Shown in pieces: positions 9,169 to 17,432 of a DNA stretch of 64,000 bases (the first letter of the stretch is position 1; every line of letters starts with the position of its first letter). Source of the stretch: Streptomyces sp. CB02009 (GTDB lineage: Bacteria > Actinomycetota > Actinomycetes > Streptomycetales > Streptomycetaceae); the NCBI RefSeq assembly GCF_001905825.1, contig NZ_LIVV01000006.1:558001-622000 (forward strand), given 5' to 3'. The notes under the pieces were generated by a model. That model saw only the letters and a list, made by a program, of their open reading frames with translations. It did no database searches and was not told the DNA's origin. A program made the position numbers and the translations under genes.

Positions 9169-9990
9169 ATGGACACCGAAGCACAGCACACGGAGCGCGA
9201 CCCCTCTTCCGACACGGAGGACGGGTCGCGCTCCGCGCGCGTTTCCGAGGACACGAACGACACGCGGGACGCGGGCGACATGGCGGACGCCGGGAGTGCG
9301 CGGAGCACCTCCTCCTGGCGGCGCACCGCCTTCGTGGGCGCCGCCTGCGTGGCCTTCCTGCTGCTCCTGAGCCACTTCGTGATGCAGCCCTTCCTGATCC
9401 CCAGCCGCTCCATGGAACCGACCCTCCAGGTCGGCGACCGGATTCTGGTCAACAAGCTGGCGTACCGTTTCGGCAGTGAGCCGGCCCGGGGCGACGTCGT
9501 CGTCTTCGACGGCACGGGGTCCTTCGTACGGGAACAGCCCCGGGGCAATCCCGTCACCGGTCTCCTGCACGACGGGGCGGCCGCCCTCGGGCTCGCCGAG
9601 CCCGACGAGACCGACTTCGTGAAGCGGGTCGTCGGCATCGGCGGCGACCGGGTCGTCTGCTGCGACAAGAACGGCCGCCTCACCGTCAACGGCGTCCCCG
9701 TCGAGGAGCGTTACGTGATGCTCGGCGACCAGCCGTCCTCCGTGCCCTTCGACATCGTCGTCCCGCAGGACAGGCTCTGGGTCATGGGCGACCACCGCAG
9801 CCAGTCCAGCGACTCCCGAGACCACCTCGGCAACCCCGGCGGCGGCATGGTCCCCGTCGACAAGGTCGTCGGCCGCGCCGACTGGATCGCCTGGCCCTTC
9901 GACCGCTGGACCACGGTCCAGGAGACCGACGCCTTCGACGCCGTACCCGCCGCTCCGGCCGGCGGGCACGGGACGGCACCCCATGGGTAG
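9169..9990 (+). CDS. sipW: Type I signal peptidase SipW-like (first of four)
   Basis: 273 residues. An acidic, Ser/Asp-rich cytosolic tail of about 50 residues precedes one TM helix (TAFVGAACVAFLLLLSHFV, 53-71). The catalytic Ser81 lies in IPSRSMEPT and the general-base Lys152 in DFVKRVVGIGGD; box E is VMGDHRSQSSDSR. There is no C-terminal TM helix, the feature I recall distinguishing SipW from SipX/Y/Z in S. lividans. It removes signal peptides from secreted pre-proteins on the outer membrane face. Its stop overlaps the sipX start. A CC pair (VVCCDKNGR) recurs in SipX and SipZ. Confidence 0.93.
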   Translation: MDTEAQHTERDPSSDTEDGSRSARVSEDTNDTRDAGDMADAGSARSTSSWRRTAFVGAACVAFLLLLSHFVMQPFLIPSRSMEPTLQVGDRILVNKLAYRFGSEPARGDVVVFDGTGSFVREQPRGNPVTGLLHDGAAALGLAEPDETDFVKRVVGIGGDRVVCCDKNGRLTVNGVPVEERYVMLGDQPSSVPFDIVVPQDRLWVMGDHRSQSSDSRDHLGNPGGGMVPVDKVVGRADWIAWPFDRWTTVQETDAFDAVPAAPAGGHGTAPHG

Positions 9991-10978
9991 CCGGGGCCGG
10001 CCGCCGGGCGGCGCCGGCCGCCCCGCCGACCGGGGGCCCGAGCAGGCCCCGGCCCTGCCGGGCCGGGCCGAGCGGCGCAGGCTCGCCCGCAAGGTCAAGC
10101 GGCGCCGGCAGCGCTCCGCGATCCGCGAGATCCCCATCCTGATCACGGTGGCCGTCCTCATCGCGCTCGTCCTGAAGACCTTCCTGGTCCAGGCGTTCGT
10201 CATTCCCTCCGGCTCCATGGAACAGACGATCCGCATCTCCGACCGGGTCCTCGTCGACAAGCTCACGCCCTGGTTCGGCTCCCGGCCGCAGCGCGGCGAC
10301 GTCGTCGTCTTCAAGGACCCCGGCAACTGGCTCCAGCAGGAGGCCGCGCCGCCCGCCGACGATCCCATCGGCGTCAAGCAGGCCAAGCAGGCCCTCACCT
10401 TCATCGGGCTGCTGCCCTCCGCGGACGACCGCGACCTCATCAAGCGGGTCGTCGCCGTCGGGGGCGACACCGTCCGCTGCTGCGGCAAGGACGGGCGGAT
10501 CACCGTCAACGGCGTGGCACTCGACGAGCCGTACCTGCATCCCGGCAACGAGCCGTCGACCATCCCCTTCGAGGTGAAGGTCCCGCAGGGCCGCATCTTC
10601 GTCCTCGGCGACCACCGCTCCGACTCGGCCGACTCCCGCTTCCACCTCGAGGAGAAGGACCACGGCACCGTCTCCGAGGAGCAGGTCGTGGGCCGCGCCG
10701 TCGTGATCGCCTGGCCCGTCGCGCACTGGCGGGGCCTGGAGGAACGGGGGACGTTCGCCGCCGTACCGGACGCCCGTGCGGGTTCCGAGACCGCGCTCGG
10801 TCCGTCGCATAGTGTGTCCCAGCGGAATCTGAACGGATTCCCCGGGCTCCCGACCCCTGCGGAACTTCTGCTCGTTATGGGAGTGGTGGGCCTGTCCCTG
10901 TTCCGGGGCAGGCGATCGCACGGACTGAGGAGTGGATGTGGGGGATTTGGCCGTCGGCGCACGATCCGGACACGATGA
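9983..10978 (+). CDS. sipX: Type I signal peptidase SipX-like (second of four)
   Basis: 331 residues. A Gly/Arg-rich cytosolic tail leads into a TM helix (IPILITVAVLIALVLKTFLV, about 50-69). Catalytic Ser78 lies in IPSGSMEQT and Lys154 in DLIKRVVAVGGD; box E is VLGDHRSDSADSRFH. A second hydrophobic stretch near the end (PAELLLVMGVVGLSLF) is a likely C-terminal anchor. It overlaps sipW by 8 nt and runs 41 nt into sipY, so translation is coupled. Gene symbol by position and domain layout. Confidence 0.9.
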   Translation: MGSRGRPPGGAGRPADRGPEQAPALPGRAERRRLARKVKRRRQRSAIREIPILITVAVLIALVLKTFLVQAFVIPSGSMEQTIRISDRVLVDKLTPWFGSRPQRGDVVVFKDPGNWLQQEAAPPADDPIGVKQAKQALTFIGLLPSADDRDLIKRVVAVGGDTVRCCGKDGRITVNGVALDEPYLHPGNEPSTIPFEVKVPQGRIFVLGDHRSDSADSRFHLEEKDHGTVSEEQVVGRAVVIAWPVAHWRGLEERGTFAAVPDARAGSETALGPSHSVSQRNLNGFPGLPTPAELLLVMGVVGLSLFRGRRSHGLRSGCGGFGRRRTIRTR

Positions 10979-11894
10979 GCCCGACAAGAGGGCCGGCGGG
11001 GCCTTCGGCGATGACACGACGGGTGACGACGTGACGGATGACGGGCAGGCGCAGCCGCCGAGCGGCGGGGCACCGGACGGCGGGACGCCGGACGACGGGG
11101 ACGAGGCGGCGGACGGCTCCGGCCGCGGCCCCAAGAAGCCGCGTTCCTTCTGGAAGGAACTGCCGCTTCTGGTCGGCATCGCGCTCGTCCTCGCCCTGCT
11201 GATCAAGACCTTCCTGGTGCAGGCGTTCTCGATCCCCTCGGAATCGATGATGAACACCCTCCAGCGGGGCGACCGGGTGCTCGTCGACAAGCTGACCCCC
11301 TGGTTCGGCTCCGAGCCCGAGCGCGGCGAGGTCGTCGTCTTCCACGACCCGGGCGGCTGGCTCGAGGGCCAGGAGACGCCCACGCCCAACGTGGTGCAGA
11401 AGTTCCTCAGCTTCATCGGCCTCATGCCGTCCGCCGAGGAGAAGGACCTCATCAAGCGGGTCATCGCCGTCGGCGGCGACACCGTGTCCTGCAAGGAGGG
11501 CGGCAAGGTCGTCCTCAACGGCGTGCCGCTGGACGAGACCTCGTACCTCTACCCCGGCTCCGTCCCCTGCCAGGACTCCTTCGGCCCGATCAAGGTCCCC
11601 GAGAACCGCATCTGGGTCATGGGCGACAACCGCCAGAACTCCCTCGACTCCCGCTTCCACCAGCAGCTCCCCGGCGGCGGCACCGTCTCCGTCGACGAGG
11701 TCGTGGGCCGTGCGGTCGTGATCGCCTGGCCCGTCACCCGCTGGGCCACCCTCCCGGTGCCGGAGATCTTCGACAACCCCGCGCTCAACAAGGCCCTGGG
11801 CGCCGCCCCCCTCGGAGCGGCCGGCCTCGCCGGAGCGCTCCCGCTGGTCCTGTGGCGCCGGAAGAAGGTCGCCGCACGGCATACCGCCGAGTAG
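10938..11894 (+). CDS. sipY: Type I signal peptidase SipY-like (third of four)
   Basis: 318 residues from GTG 10938 (MGDLAVGARSGHDEPDKRAG). GAGGAG at 10927-10932 is 5 nt upstream and decides this over the GTG 6 nt earlier. A long Asp/Gly-rich cytosolic tail precedes the TM helix (LLVGIALVLALLIKTFLVQ). Catalytic Ser103 is in IPSESMMNT and Lys173 in DLIKRVIAVGGD; box E is VMGDNRQNSLDSRFH, the most canonical of the four. A C-terminal hydrophobic stretch (GAAGLAGALPLVLW) ends in basic residues. In S. lividans SipY is, from memory, the major enzyme. Confidence 0.92.
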   Translation: MGDLAVGARSGHDEPDKRAGGAFGDDTTGDDVTDDGQAQPPSGGAPDGGTPDDGDEAADGSGRGPKKPRSFWKELPLLVGIALVLALLIKTFLVQAFSIPSESMMNTLQRGDRVLVDKLTPWFGSEPERGEVVVFHDPGGWLEGQETPTPNVVQKFLSFIGLMPSAEEKDLIKRVIAVGGDTVSCKEGGKVVLNGVPLDETSYLYPGSVPCQDSFGPIKVPENRIWVMGDNRQNSLDSRFHQQLPGGGTVSVDEVVGRAVVIAWPVTRWATLPVPEIFDNPALNKALGAAPLGAAGLAGALPLVLWRRKKVAARHTAE

Positions 11895-11968
11895 CGACCC
11901 GCGGGTAGGGTGCCGTCCCGGACCGTCGACAGACCAGCGGTCCGCCGACAGACCTACGGGGTGCGCAC

Positions 11969-12745
11969 ATGAGCGGAAACATACGGACCAAGGGCGGCCA
12001 CGGCAGCCTCGGCAGCATGCTGTCGGGGCTGGCCGTGGCCGTCGGCTGTGTGCTCTTCCTCGGCGGCTTCGTCTGGGGAGCCCTGCTCTACCAGCCGTAC
12101 TCGGTCCCCACCGACTCCATGACCCCCACCCTCGACGTCGGATCCAAGGTCCTCGCCCAGCGCGTCGACGGCGCCGAGGTGCGGCGCGGGGACGTCGTCG
12201 TCTTCACCGACCCCCTCTGGGGCAACACCCCCATGGTGAAGCGGGTCGCCGCGGTCGGCGGCGACACCGTCGCCTGCTGCGACCGGGACGGCCGCCTCAC
12301 CGTCAACGGCGAGCCCGTCGAGGAGCCCTATCTGCGGCCCGGACCCGGCGGCAGGATCATCGCCTCCGGCACGGAGTTCTCCGTGACCGTCCCGGACGCC
12401 AACCTCTTCCTCCTCGGCGACGACCGGCACACCTCGCTCGACTCCCGCACGCACATGGAGGAGGCCGGACGTGGTTCCGTGCCCCGCTCCTCCGTGGTCG
12501 CCAGGGTCGACGCCGTGGTCTGGCCCGCCAAGGGCCTCCTGGACCGCCCCGAGGGCTTCGCCGGACTTCCCGGCGGGATCTCGGAGCCCGGGCCCGTCAT
12601 GCCCCTCCTGGGCGCGATCGCGGCCGGAGGGGTCCTGGTCCTCGCCGGGGGAGCGTACGGGCCGGTGGTACGGCGGACGAGCCGGCTGACGAAGCGCCGG
12701 CCGACGGGCACGGCTCCCGGGGCGCGGGAGAAGGTGGGTACATGA
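11969..12745 (+). CDS. sipZ: Type I signal peptidase SipZ-like (fourth of four)
   Basis: 258 residues, ATG start. TM1 is MLSGLAVAVGCVLFLGGFVW (about 17-36), then catalytic Ser50 in VPTDSMTPT and Lys91 in MVKRVAAVGGD. Box E is LLGDDRHTSLDSR. A C-terminal TM helix (PLLGAIAAGGVLVLAGGAY) is present. It is the most divergent copy: TDSM instead of SxSM, and no long cytosolic tail. A 74-nt gap from sipY could hold a promoter. The stop overlaps the Nudix gene start (ATGA). Confidence 0.9.
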   Translation: MSGNIRTKGGHGSLGSMLSGLAVAVGCVLFLGGFVWGALLYQPYSVPTDSMTPTLDVGSKVLAQRVDGAEVRRGDVVVFTDPLWGNTPMVKRVAAVGGDTVACCDRDGRLTVNGEPVEEPYLRPGPGGRIIASGTEFSVTVPDANLFLLGDDRHTSLDSRTHMEEAGRGSVPRSSVVARVDAVVWPAKGLLDRPEGFAGLPGGISEPGPVMPLLGAIAAGGVLVLAGGAYGPVVRRTSRLTKRRPTGTAPGAREKVGT

Positions 12746-13353
12746 CGGACTCCGCGGCACGGCAGACGCAGGGGCCCGGTGCCGGTGCGATCGATGATCC
12801 GGGTACCGGGGCGGGGGCCGGTTCGGGGGCCGGTCCGATCGACGCGTCGGGTGCCGGGCCGCAGGTGGAGGTGCGGCGGGTCGCGCGGGTCGTCCTGCTC
12901 GACGCCGACGACCGCGTCCTCCTCCTGCACGGGTACGAGCCCGACCACCCCGACCAGACCTGGTGGTTCACGCCCGGCGGCGGCCTGGAGGGCGACGAGA
13001 CCCGGCAGGAGGCGGCCCTGCGCGAGCTCGCAGAGGAGACCGGCATCACCGACATCGACCTCGGGCCCGTGCTCTGGACGCGGTACTGCTCGTTCCCCTT
13101 CGACGGGCGCCGCTGGGACCAGGACGAGTGGTACTACCTCGCCCGCACCCGGAGGGCCGAGGCCGCGCCCCGGCCGCAGGCCCTCACCGAGCTGGAGAAC
13201 CGCAGCCTCGCGGGCCTCAGATGGTGGACCTCCGCCGAACTGTCGGCGGCCCGTGAGACGGTGTACCCGACCAGACTCGCCGAGCTGCTGCGCACGCTGC
13301 TCGACGAGGGACCTCCGCGTGCACCGGTGGTTCTCGCCCCGGAAATCGTTTAG
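12742..13353 (+). CDS. Nudix hydrolase
   Basis: 203 residues. The first 42 are low-complexity Gly/Ala/Pro repeats (AGAIDDPGTGAGAGSGAG). The Nudix box is complete: GGGLEGDETRQEAALRELAE followed by ETGI, matching Gx5Ex7REUxEExGU. Such enzymes hydrolyse nucleoside diphosphates linked to another group; the substrate cannot be told. It is coupled to sipZ by a 4-nt overlap, though no functional link with signal peptidase is known to me. Confidence 0.93.
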   Translation: MTDSAARQTQGPGAGAIDDPGTGAGAGSGAGPIDASGAGPQVEVRRVARVVLLDADDRVLLLHGYEPDHPDQTWWFTPGGGLEGDETRQEAALRELAEETGITDIDLGPVLWTRYCSFPFDGRRWDQDEWYYLARTRRAEAAPRPQALTELENRSLAGLRWWTSAELSAARETVYPTRLAELLRTLLDEGPPRAPVVLAPEIV

Positions 13354-13408
13354 GGGCGCGTCCGCCTGGCGCACAATAGGGGGACGCACGGCTGAAGGGG
13401 AACATGCC

Positions 13409-13717
13409 ATGAGCGCCGAGGACCTCGAGAAGTACGAGACCGAGATGGAGCTGAAGCTCTACCGGGAGTACCGCGATGTCGTCGGGCTGTTCAAATACGT
13501 GATCGAGACCGAGCGGCGCTTCTACCTCACCAACGACTACGAGATGCAGGTGCACTCGGTCCAGGGCGAGGTCTTCTTCGAGGTCAGCATGGCCGATGCC
13601 TGGGTCTGGGACATGTACAGACCGGCCAGGTTCGTCAAGCAGGTCCGTGTTCTCACCTTCAAGGACGTCAACATCGAGGAGCTCAACAAGAGCGACCTCG
13701 AACTCCCCGGCAGCTGA
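13409..13717 (+). CDS. Conserved DUF2469 family protein
   Basis: 102 residues from ATG 13409 (MSAEDLEKYETEMELKLYRE), preceded by AAGGGG. It is a small acidic protein with no TM segment: EYRDVVGLFKYVIETERRFY, DYEMQVHSVQGEVFFEVSM and DAWVWDMYRPARFVKQVRV. This family is strongly conserved across actinobacteria in the rplS-sip-yraN neighbourhood, but I know of no assigned function. The reading frame upstream belongs to nothing real. Confidence 0.9.
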   Translation: MSAEDLEKYETEMELKLYREYRDVVGLFKYVIETERRFYLTNDYEMQVHSVQGEVFFEVSMADAWVWDMYRPARFVKQVRVLTFKDVNIEELNKSDLELPGS

Positions 13718-13798
13718 CCCGGCCCTGCCGAGCTCACCCGTACGAGTGAGCAGGTTCTCCACAGGTCCTCGGTCGTCCACAGCGCCGCTCGCGATCCC

Positions 13799-13831
13799 AC
13801 CACCTCCGTCACAGTCGGTGACGGAGGTGGT
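13799..13831 (+). promoter_or_regulatory. Hairpin enclosing the yraN ribosome binding site
   Basis: ACCACCTCCGTCAC (13799-13812) pairs perfectly with GTGACGGAGGTGGT (13818-13831), loop AGTCG. The GGAGG Shine-Dalgarno of yraN (13823-13827) lies inside the right arm. A weaker dyad GCTCAC (13732-13737)/GTGAGC (13746-13751) lies upstream. Confidence 0.7.
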
Positions 13832-13836
13832 ACCGC

Positions 13837-14202
13837 ATGAACAGGACCCAAGCGCTCGGACGGTACGGAGAAGAGCTGGCGACCCGCCTGCTCACCGCGA
13901 CCGGCATGCGCATCCTCGCCCGCAACTGGCGCTGCGGCCGGACCGGCGAGATCGACATCGTCGCCCGCCACGGCGACACCCTCGTCATCTGCGAGGTCAA
14001 GACCCGGCGTGACGGTGCGTACGAGCACCCGATGGCCGCCGTCACACCCCGCAAGGCGGACCGGCTCCGACGGCTCGCCGCCTGCTGGCTCGACCGCAGC
14101 GGCATCCCGGCCCCCTCCGGCGGGGTCCGCATCGACCTCGTCGGGATCGTCCTGCCCCGCCGCGGCGCCCCGCTCCTCACCCACGCCCAGGGGGTGGCCT
14201 GA
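13837..14202 (+). CDS. yraN: YraN/UPF0102 family nuclease-like protein
   Basis: 121 residues, the usual family length. It has the restriction-endonuclease-like fold signatures: [40 protein letters not shown] and [10 protein letters not shown], the D-E-x-K-type metal site. Function is unproven; it is often beside comM and dprA, as here, hinting at DNA processing. GGAGG lies 9 nt upstream but inside a stem. comM starts 1 nt after its stop. Confidence 0.93.
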   Translation: MNRTQALGRYGEELATRLLTATGMRILARNWRCGRTGEIDIVARHGDTLVICEVKTRRDGAYEHPMAAVTPRKADRLRRLAACWLDRSGIPAPSGGVRIDLVGIVLPRRGAPLLTHAQGVA

Positions 14203-14203
14203 G

Positions 14204-15826
14204 ATGGGATTCGCCCGCACCTGCTCCGTCGCCCTCGTCGGTGTCGAAGGCGTCGTCGTCGAGGTCCAGGCCGACCTCGAACCCGGCGTCGCCGCCTTCG
14301 CCCTGGTGGGACTCCCCGACAAGAGCCTCACCGAGAGCCGTGACCGGGTCCGTGCGGCCGTCGTCAACTCCGGCGCCGAATGGCCCCAGAAGAAACTCAC
14401 CGTCGGACTCAGCCCCGCGTCCGTGCCGAAGGGCGGATCGGGCTTCGACCTCGCCGTGGCGGCGGCCGTCCTGGGCGCCGCCGAGCGCATCGACCCGCGG
14501 GCCATCGCCGACCTCGTCCTCATCGGCGAACTCGGCCTCGACGGACGGGTCCGGCCCGTCCGCGGCATCCTCCCCGCCGTCCTCGCCGCCGCCGACGCCG
14601 GGTACCACCAGGTCGTCGTCCCCGAACAGACCGCCGGCGAGGCCTCCCTCGTCCCAGGGGTGTCCGTCCTGGGCGTCCGCAGCCTCCGCCAGCTCATCGC
14701 CGTCCTCACCGACGAACCCGTCCCCGAGGAGGAGCCCACCGAGGCCGGCCGGCCCGACGCCATGCTCGCCGGACTCCTCGTCCCCGGCGCCGGCCTCGGC
14801 ACCGGACTCGCCGCCGACCCCACCGACCCCTCCGAAGGCCCCGACCTCGCCGACGTCGCCGGCCAGCACCGGGCCCGCCGCGCCCTCGAAGTGGCGGCCG
14901 CGGGCAGTCATCACCTCCTGCTGTCCGGACCGCCCGGCGCGGGGAAGACCATGCTGGCCGAGCGCCTCCCCGGCATCCTTCCGCCCCTCACCCGGCAGGA
15001 ATCGCTCGAAGTCACCGCTGTCCACTCCGTCGCCGGCATCCTCCCGCCCGGCGAACCCCTCGTCCGGCGCGCCCCCTACTGCGCGCCCCACCACTCCGCC
15101 ACCATGCAGTCCCTCGTCGGCGGCGGAAACGGACTCCCCAGGCCCGGCGCCGTCTCGCTCGCCCACCGGGGCATCCTCTTCCTGGACGAAGCCCCGGAGT
15201 TCTCGGGGAAGGCGCTCGACGCGCTCCGCCAACCCCTCGAATCCGGGCACGTCGTCATCGCCCGCGCCGCCGGAGTCGTCCGGCTCCCCGCCCGCTTCCT
15301 CCTCGCCCTCGCCGCCAACCCCTGCCCCTGCGGACGCCATACGCTGCACGGCGCCGGCTGCGAATGCCCCGCCGCGCTCGTCCGCCGCTACCAGGCACGT
15401 CTCTCCGGACCCCTCCTCGACCGCGTCGACCTCCGCGTCGAGGTCGAACCGGTGACCCGCTCCGACCTCCTCGGGCAGGGCGGTCGCGGCGAGACCACCG
15501 AGGCCGTCGCCGAACGCGTCCGCGAAGCCCGCGACCGCGCCGCCGCCCGCCTCGCCGACACCCCCTGGAACGTCAACAGCGAGATCCCCGGGCACGAGCT
15601 CCGCACCCGCTACCTCGCCGCCCCCGGAGCCCTCGCCACCGCCGAACGCGACATCGAACGCGGACTCCTCACCGCCCGCGGCCTCGACCGGGTCCTCCGC
15701 GTCGCCTGGACCGTCGCCGACCTCGCCGGACACGACCGCCCCGACAGCGAGGACATCGCCCTCGCCCTCGAACTGCGCACCGGCATCGCCCGCGGCGTGC
15801 CCGTCGGAGCGGGGGACCGGCCATGA
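14204..15826 (+). CDS. comM: ComM/YifB family Mg-chelatase-like AAA+ ATPase
   Basis: 540 residues. The N-terminal Lon-protease-S5-like domain (VGVEGVVVEVQADLEPGVAA, LVGLPDKSLTESRDRVRAAV) is followed by the AAA+ core with Walker A SGPPGAGKTM and Walker B ILFLDEAPEFS, then the Mg_chelatase_C domain. A four-cysteine knuckle NPCPCG...CEC sits between. In transformable bacteria ComM is a hexameric helicase promoting branch migration of donor DNA; Streptomyces is not known to be naturally competent, so the role here is open. It overlaps dprA as ATGA. Confidence 0.94.
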   Translation: MGFARTCSVALVGVEGVVVEVQADLEPGVAAFALVGLPDKSLTESRDRVRAAVVNSGAEWPQKKLTVGLSPASVPKGGSGFDLAVAAAVLGAAERIDPRAIADLVLIGELGLDGRVRPVRGILPAVLAAADAGYHQVVVPEQTAGEASLVPGVSVLGVRSLRQLIAVLTDEPVPEEEPTEAGRPDAMLAGLLVPGAGLGTGLAADPTDPSEGPDLADVAGQHRARRALEVAAAGSHHLLLSGPPGAGKTMLAERLPGILPPLTRQESLEVTAVHSVAGILPPGEPLVRRAPYCAPHHSATMQSLVGGGNGLPRPGAVSLAHRGILFLDEAPEFSGKALDALRQPLESGHVVIARAAGVVRLPARFLLALAANPCPCGRHTLHGAGCECPAALVRRYQARLSGPLLDRVDLRVEVEPVTRSDLLGQGGRGETTEAVAERVREARDRAAARLADTPWNVNSEIPGHELRTRYLAAPGALATAERDIERGLLTARGLDRVLRVAWTVADLAGHDRPDSEDIALALELRTGIARGVPVGAGDRP

Positions 15827-17193
15827 CCACCCCAGGCCCCGGCCCCGGACCTGACCCGGGCCACCGCGGTTTCGACACCGGCCACCCCGGCACCGGCCCC
15901 GCCCCCGGCCGCCTCGGCTTCGACACCGGCCTTGAGCCCGGCCTCCGCCAGGACTCCAGGCCCGGACCCGGCCCCGACAGCGACTCCCGCCCCGGCGTCT
16001 CCGGTGCGGACTCCGGGGACGAGCGGCTGGCGCGGGCCGCGCTCAGCCGCGCCGTCGAACCCGGCGACGAGCACGCCGGCCGCTGGCTCCGCCGCTACGG
16101 AGCCGTCGGGTTCCTCGACCGGCTCCTCGACACCGCGCCCGCCCGCCGCGCTCCCCGGGGCGAGGGCGACGGCGACCCCTTCCCCGGCACCGGGCCGAAG
16201 CGTGTCGCCTCCTGGAGACTCCGCGCCGCCGCCGCCGCCGACCCCGGCCGCGACCTCGCCACCATCCGCGACCTCGGCGGACGCTTCCTCGTCCCCGGCG
16301 ACACCGAATGGCCCCGGCAGCTCGACGACCTCGCGGACGCCCGCCCCCTCGGCCTCTGGGTCCGGGGCCCTGCCGACCTGCGCGCCTGGGCCCTCCGCTC
16401 GGTCGCTCTCGTCGGCGCCCGCGCCTGCACGCCGTACGGCGCCCACACCGCCGCCGACCTCGCCACCGGCCTCGCCCGCCAGGGCTGGGTCGTCGTCTCC
16501 GGAGCCGCCTACGGCATCGACGGGGCCGCCCACCGCGGCGCCCTCGCCGCGGGCGGGGCCACCGTCGCCGTCCTCGCCTGCGGCGTCGACACCCCCTACC
16601 CCCGCGGCCACGCCCAGCTCATCGATCGCATCACCGAACAAGGGCTCGTCGTAGGTGAGTTGCCACCCCAGAGCCATCCGACCCCGAGCCGCTTCATCCT
16701 CCGCAACCGGGTCATCGCCGCTCTCACCCGGGGCACCGTCGTCATCGAGGCCCAGCACCGCAGCGGTTCACTCGTCACCGCACGCGCCGCCGCCCGCCTC
16801 GGCCGCCACACCATGGGCGTTCCCGGCCCCGTGACCAGCGCACTCTCCGCCGGCGTCCATGAACTCCTGCGCGGCGACGCCGTCCTCGTCACCGACGCCG
16901 ACGAGATCGTCGAACTCGTCGGCGAGATGGGCCAGCTCGCCCCGGCGCGCCGAGGACCCGTCCTCCCGCGCGACCTCCTCGCCCCGGCCGCGGCGCACAT
17001 CCTCGAAGCGGTCCCGGCCCGCGGACCCACCCCCACCACCGTCATCGCCCGTCGCGCCGGAACCACCCCCGACGACACCCTCGCCAAGCTGTACGAACTC
17101 CATTCCCTGGGCTTCGTCGAACGGCACGGAGAGGGCTGGCAGTTGACGAACACGACGACTCCCGCCCCGAACGTGCGGCGAGGCGGTACTTGA
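15823..17193 (+). CDS. dprA: DNA processing protein DprA (Smf) with low-complexity N-terminal extension
   Basis: 456 residues. The Rossmann-like core is present: VALVGARACTPYGAHTAADL, VVVSGAAYGIDGAAHRGAL, VLACGVDTPYPRGHAQLIDR and PTPSRFILRNRVIAALTRGT. A C-terminal winged-helix-like region follows (TVIARRAGTTPDDTLAKLYE). The first 65 or so residues are Gly/Pro/Asp repeats (TPGPGPGPDPGHRGFDTGH, GFDTG three times) not seen in typical DprA. DprA loads RecA on single-stranded DNA. The start is fixed by the overlap with comM. Confidence 0.94.
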   Translation: MTTPGPGPGPDPGHRGFDTGHPGTGPAPGRLGFDTGLEPGLRQDSRPGPGPDSDSRPGVSGADSGDERLARAALSRAVEPGDEHAGRWLRRYGAVGFLDRLLDTAPARRAPRGEGDGDPFPGTGPKRVASWRLRAAAAADPGRDLATIRDLGGRFLVPGDTEWPRQLDDLADARPLGLWVRGPADLRAWALRSVALVGARACTPYGAHTAADLATGLARQGWVVVSGAAYGIDGAAHRGALAAGGATVAVLACGVDTPYPRGHAQLIDRITEQGLVVGELPPQSHPTPSRFILRNRVIAALTRGTVVIEAQHRSGSLVTARAAARLGRHTMGVPGPVTSALSAGVHELLRGDAVLVTDADEIVELVGEMGQLAPARRGPVLPRDLLAPAAAHILEAVPARGPTPTTVIARRAGTTPDDTLAKLYELHSLGFVERHGEGWQLTNTTTPAPNVRRGGT

Positions 17194-17432
17194 CCTGGAG
17201 CATTCGGGTGAAAGGGTGAAGGTGATGAACAATCGAGTTCTCTCGGTCGCACCCGAGGGGCCGACACGCGCCACGGCCCGGGTTCGAAGATGTGGCCGAC
17301 GGCGTCCACCCGGAGCGGCGCGATCCGCCGATGTTCGCGCACCGCGACCGCGCACTCACGCTACGCTCACCAGAATTCCGTCCAGGACACCCGCACCGAC
17401 ACACCCGACAGCAGAACGGCTCAAGGCAACGC

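Noticed and set aside
13837-17193. A functioning natural-competence locus
   Set aside because: yraN, comM and dprA are widespread housekeeping genes; no pilus or ComEC genes are in the window.
17292-17432. N-terminal extension of WhiG
   Set aside because: The frame is open, but the added segment is His/Arg/Pro-rich, and the family start [10 protein letters not shown] fits ATG 17433.
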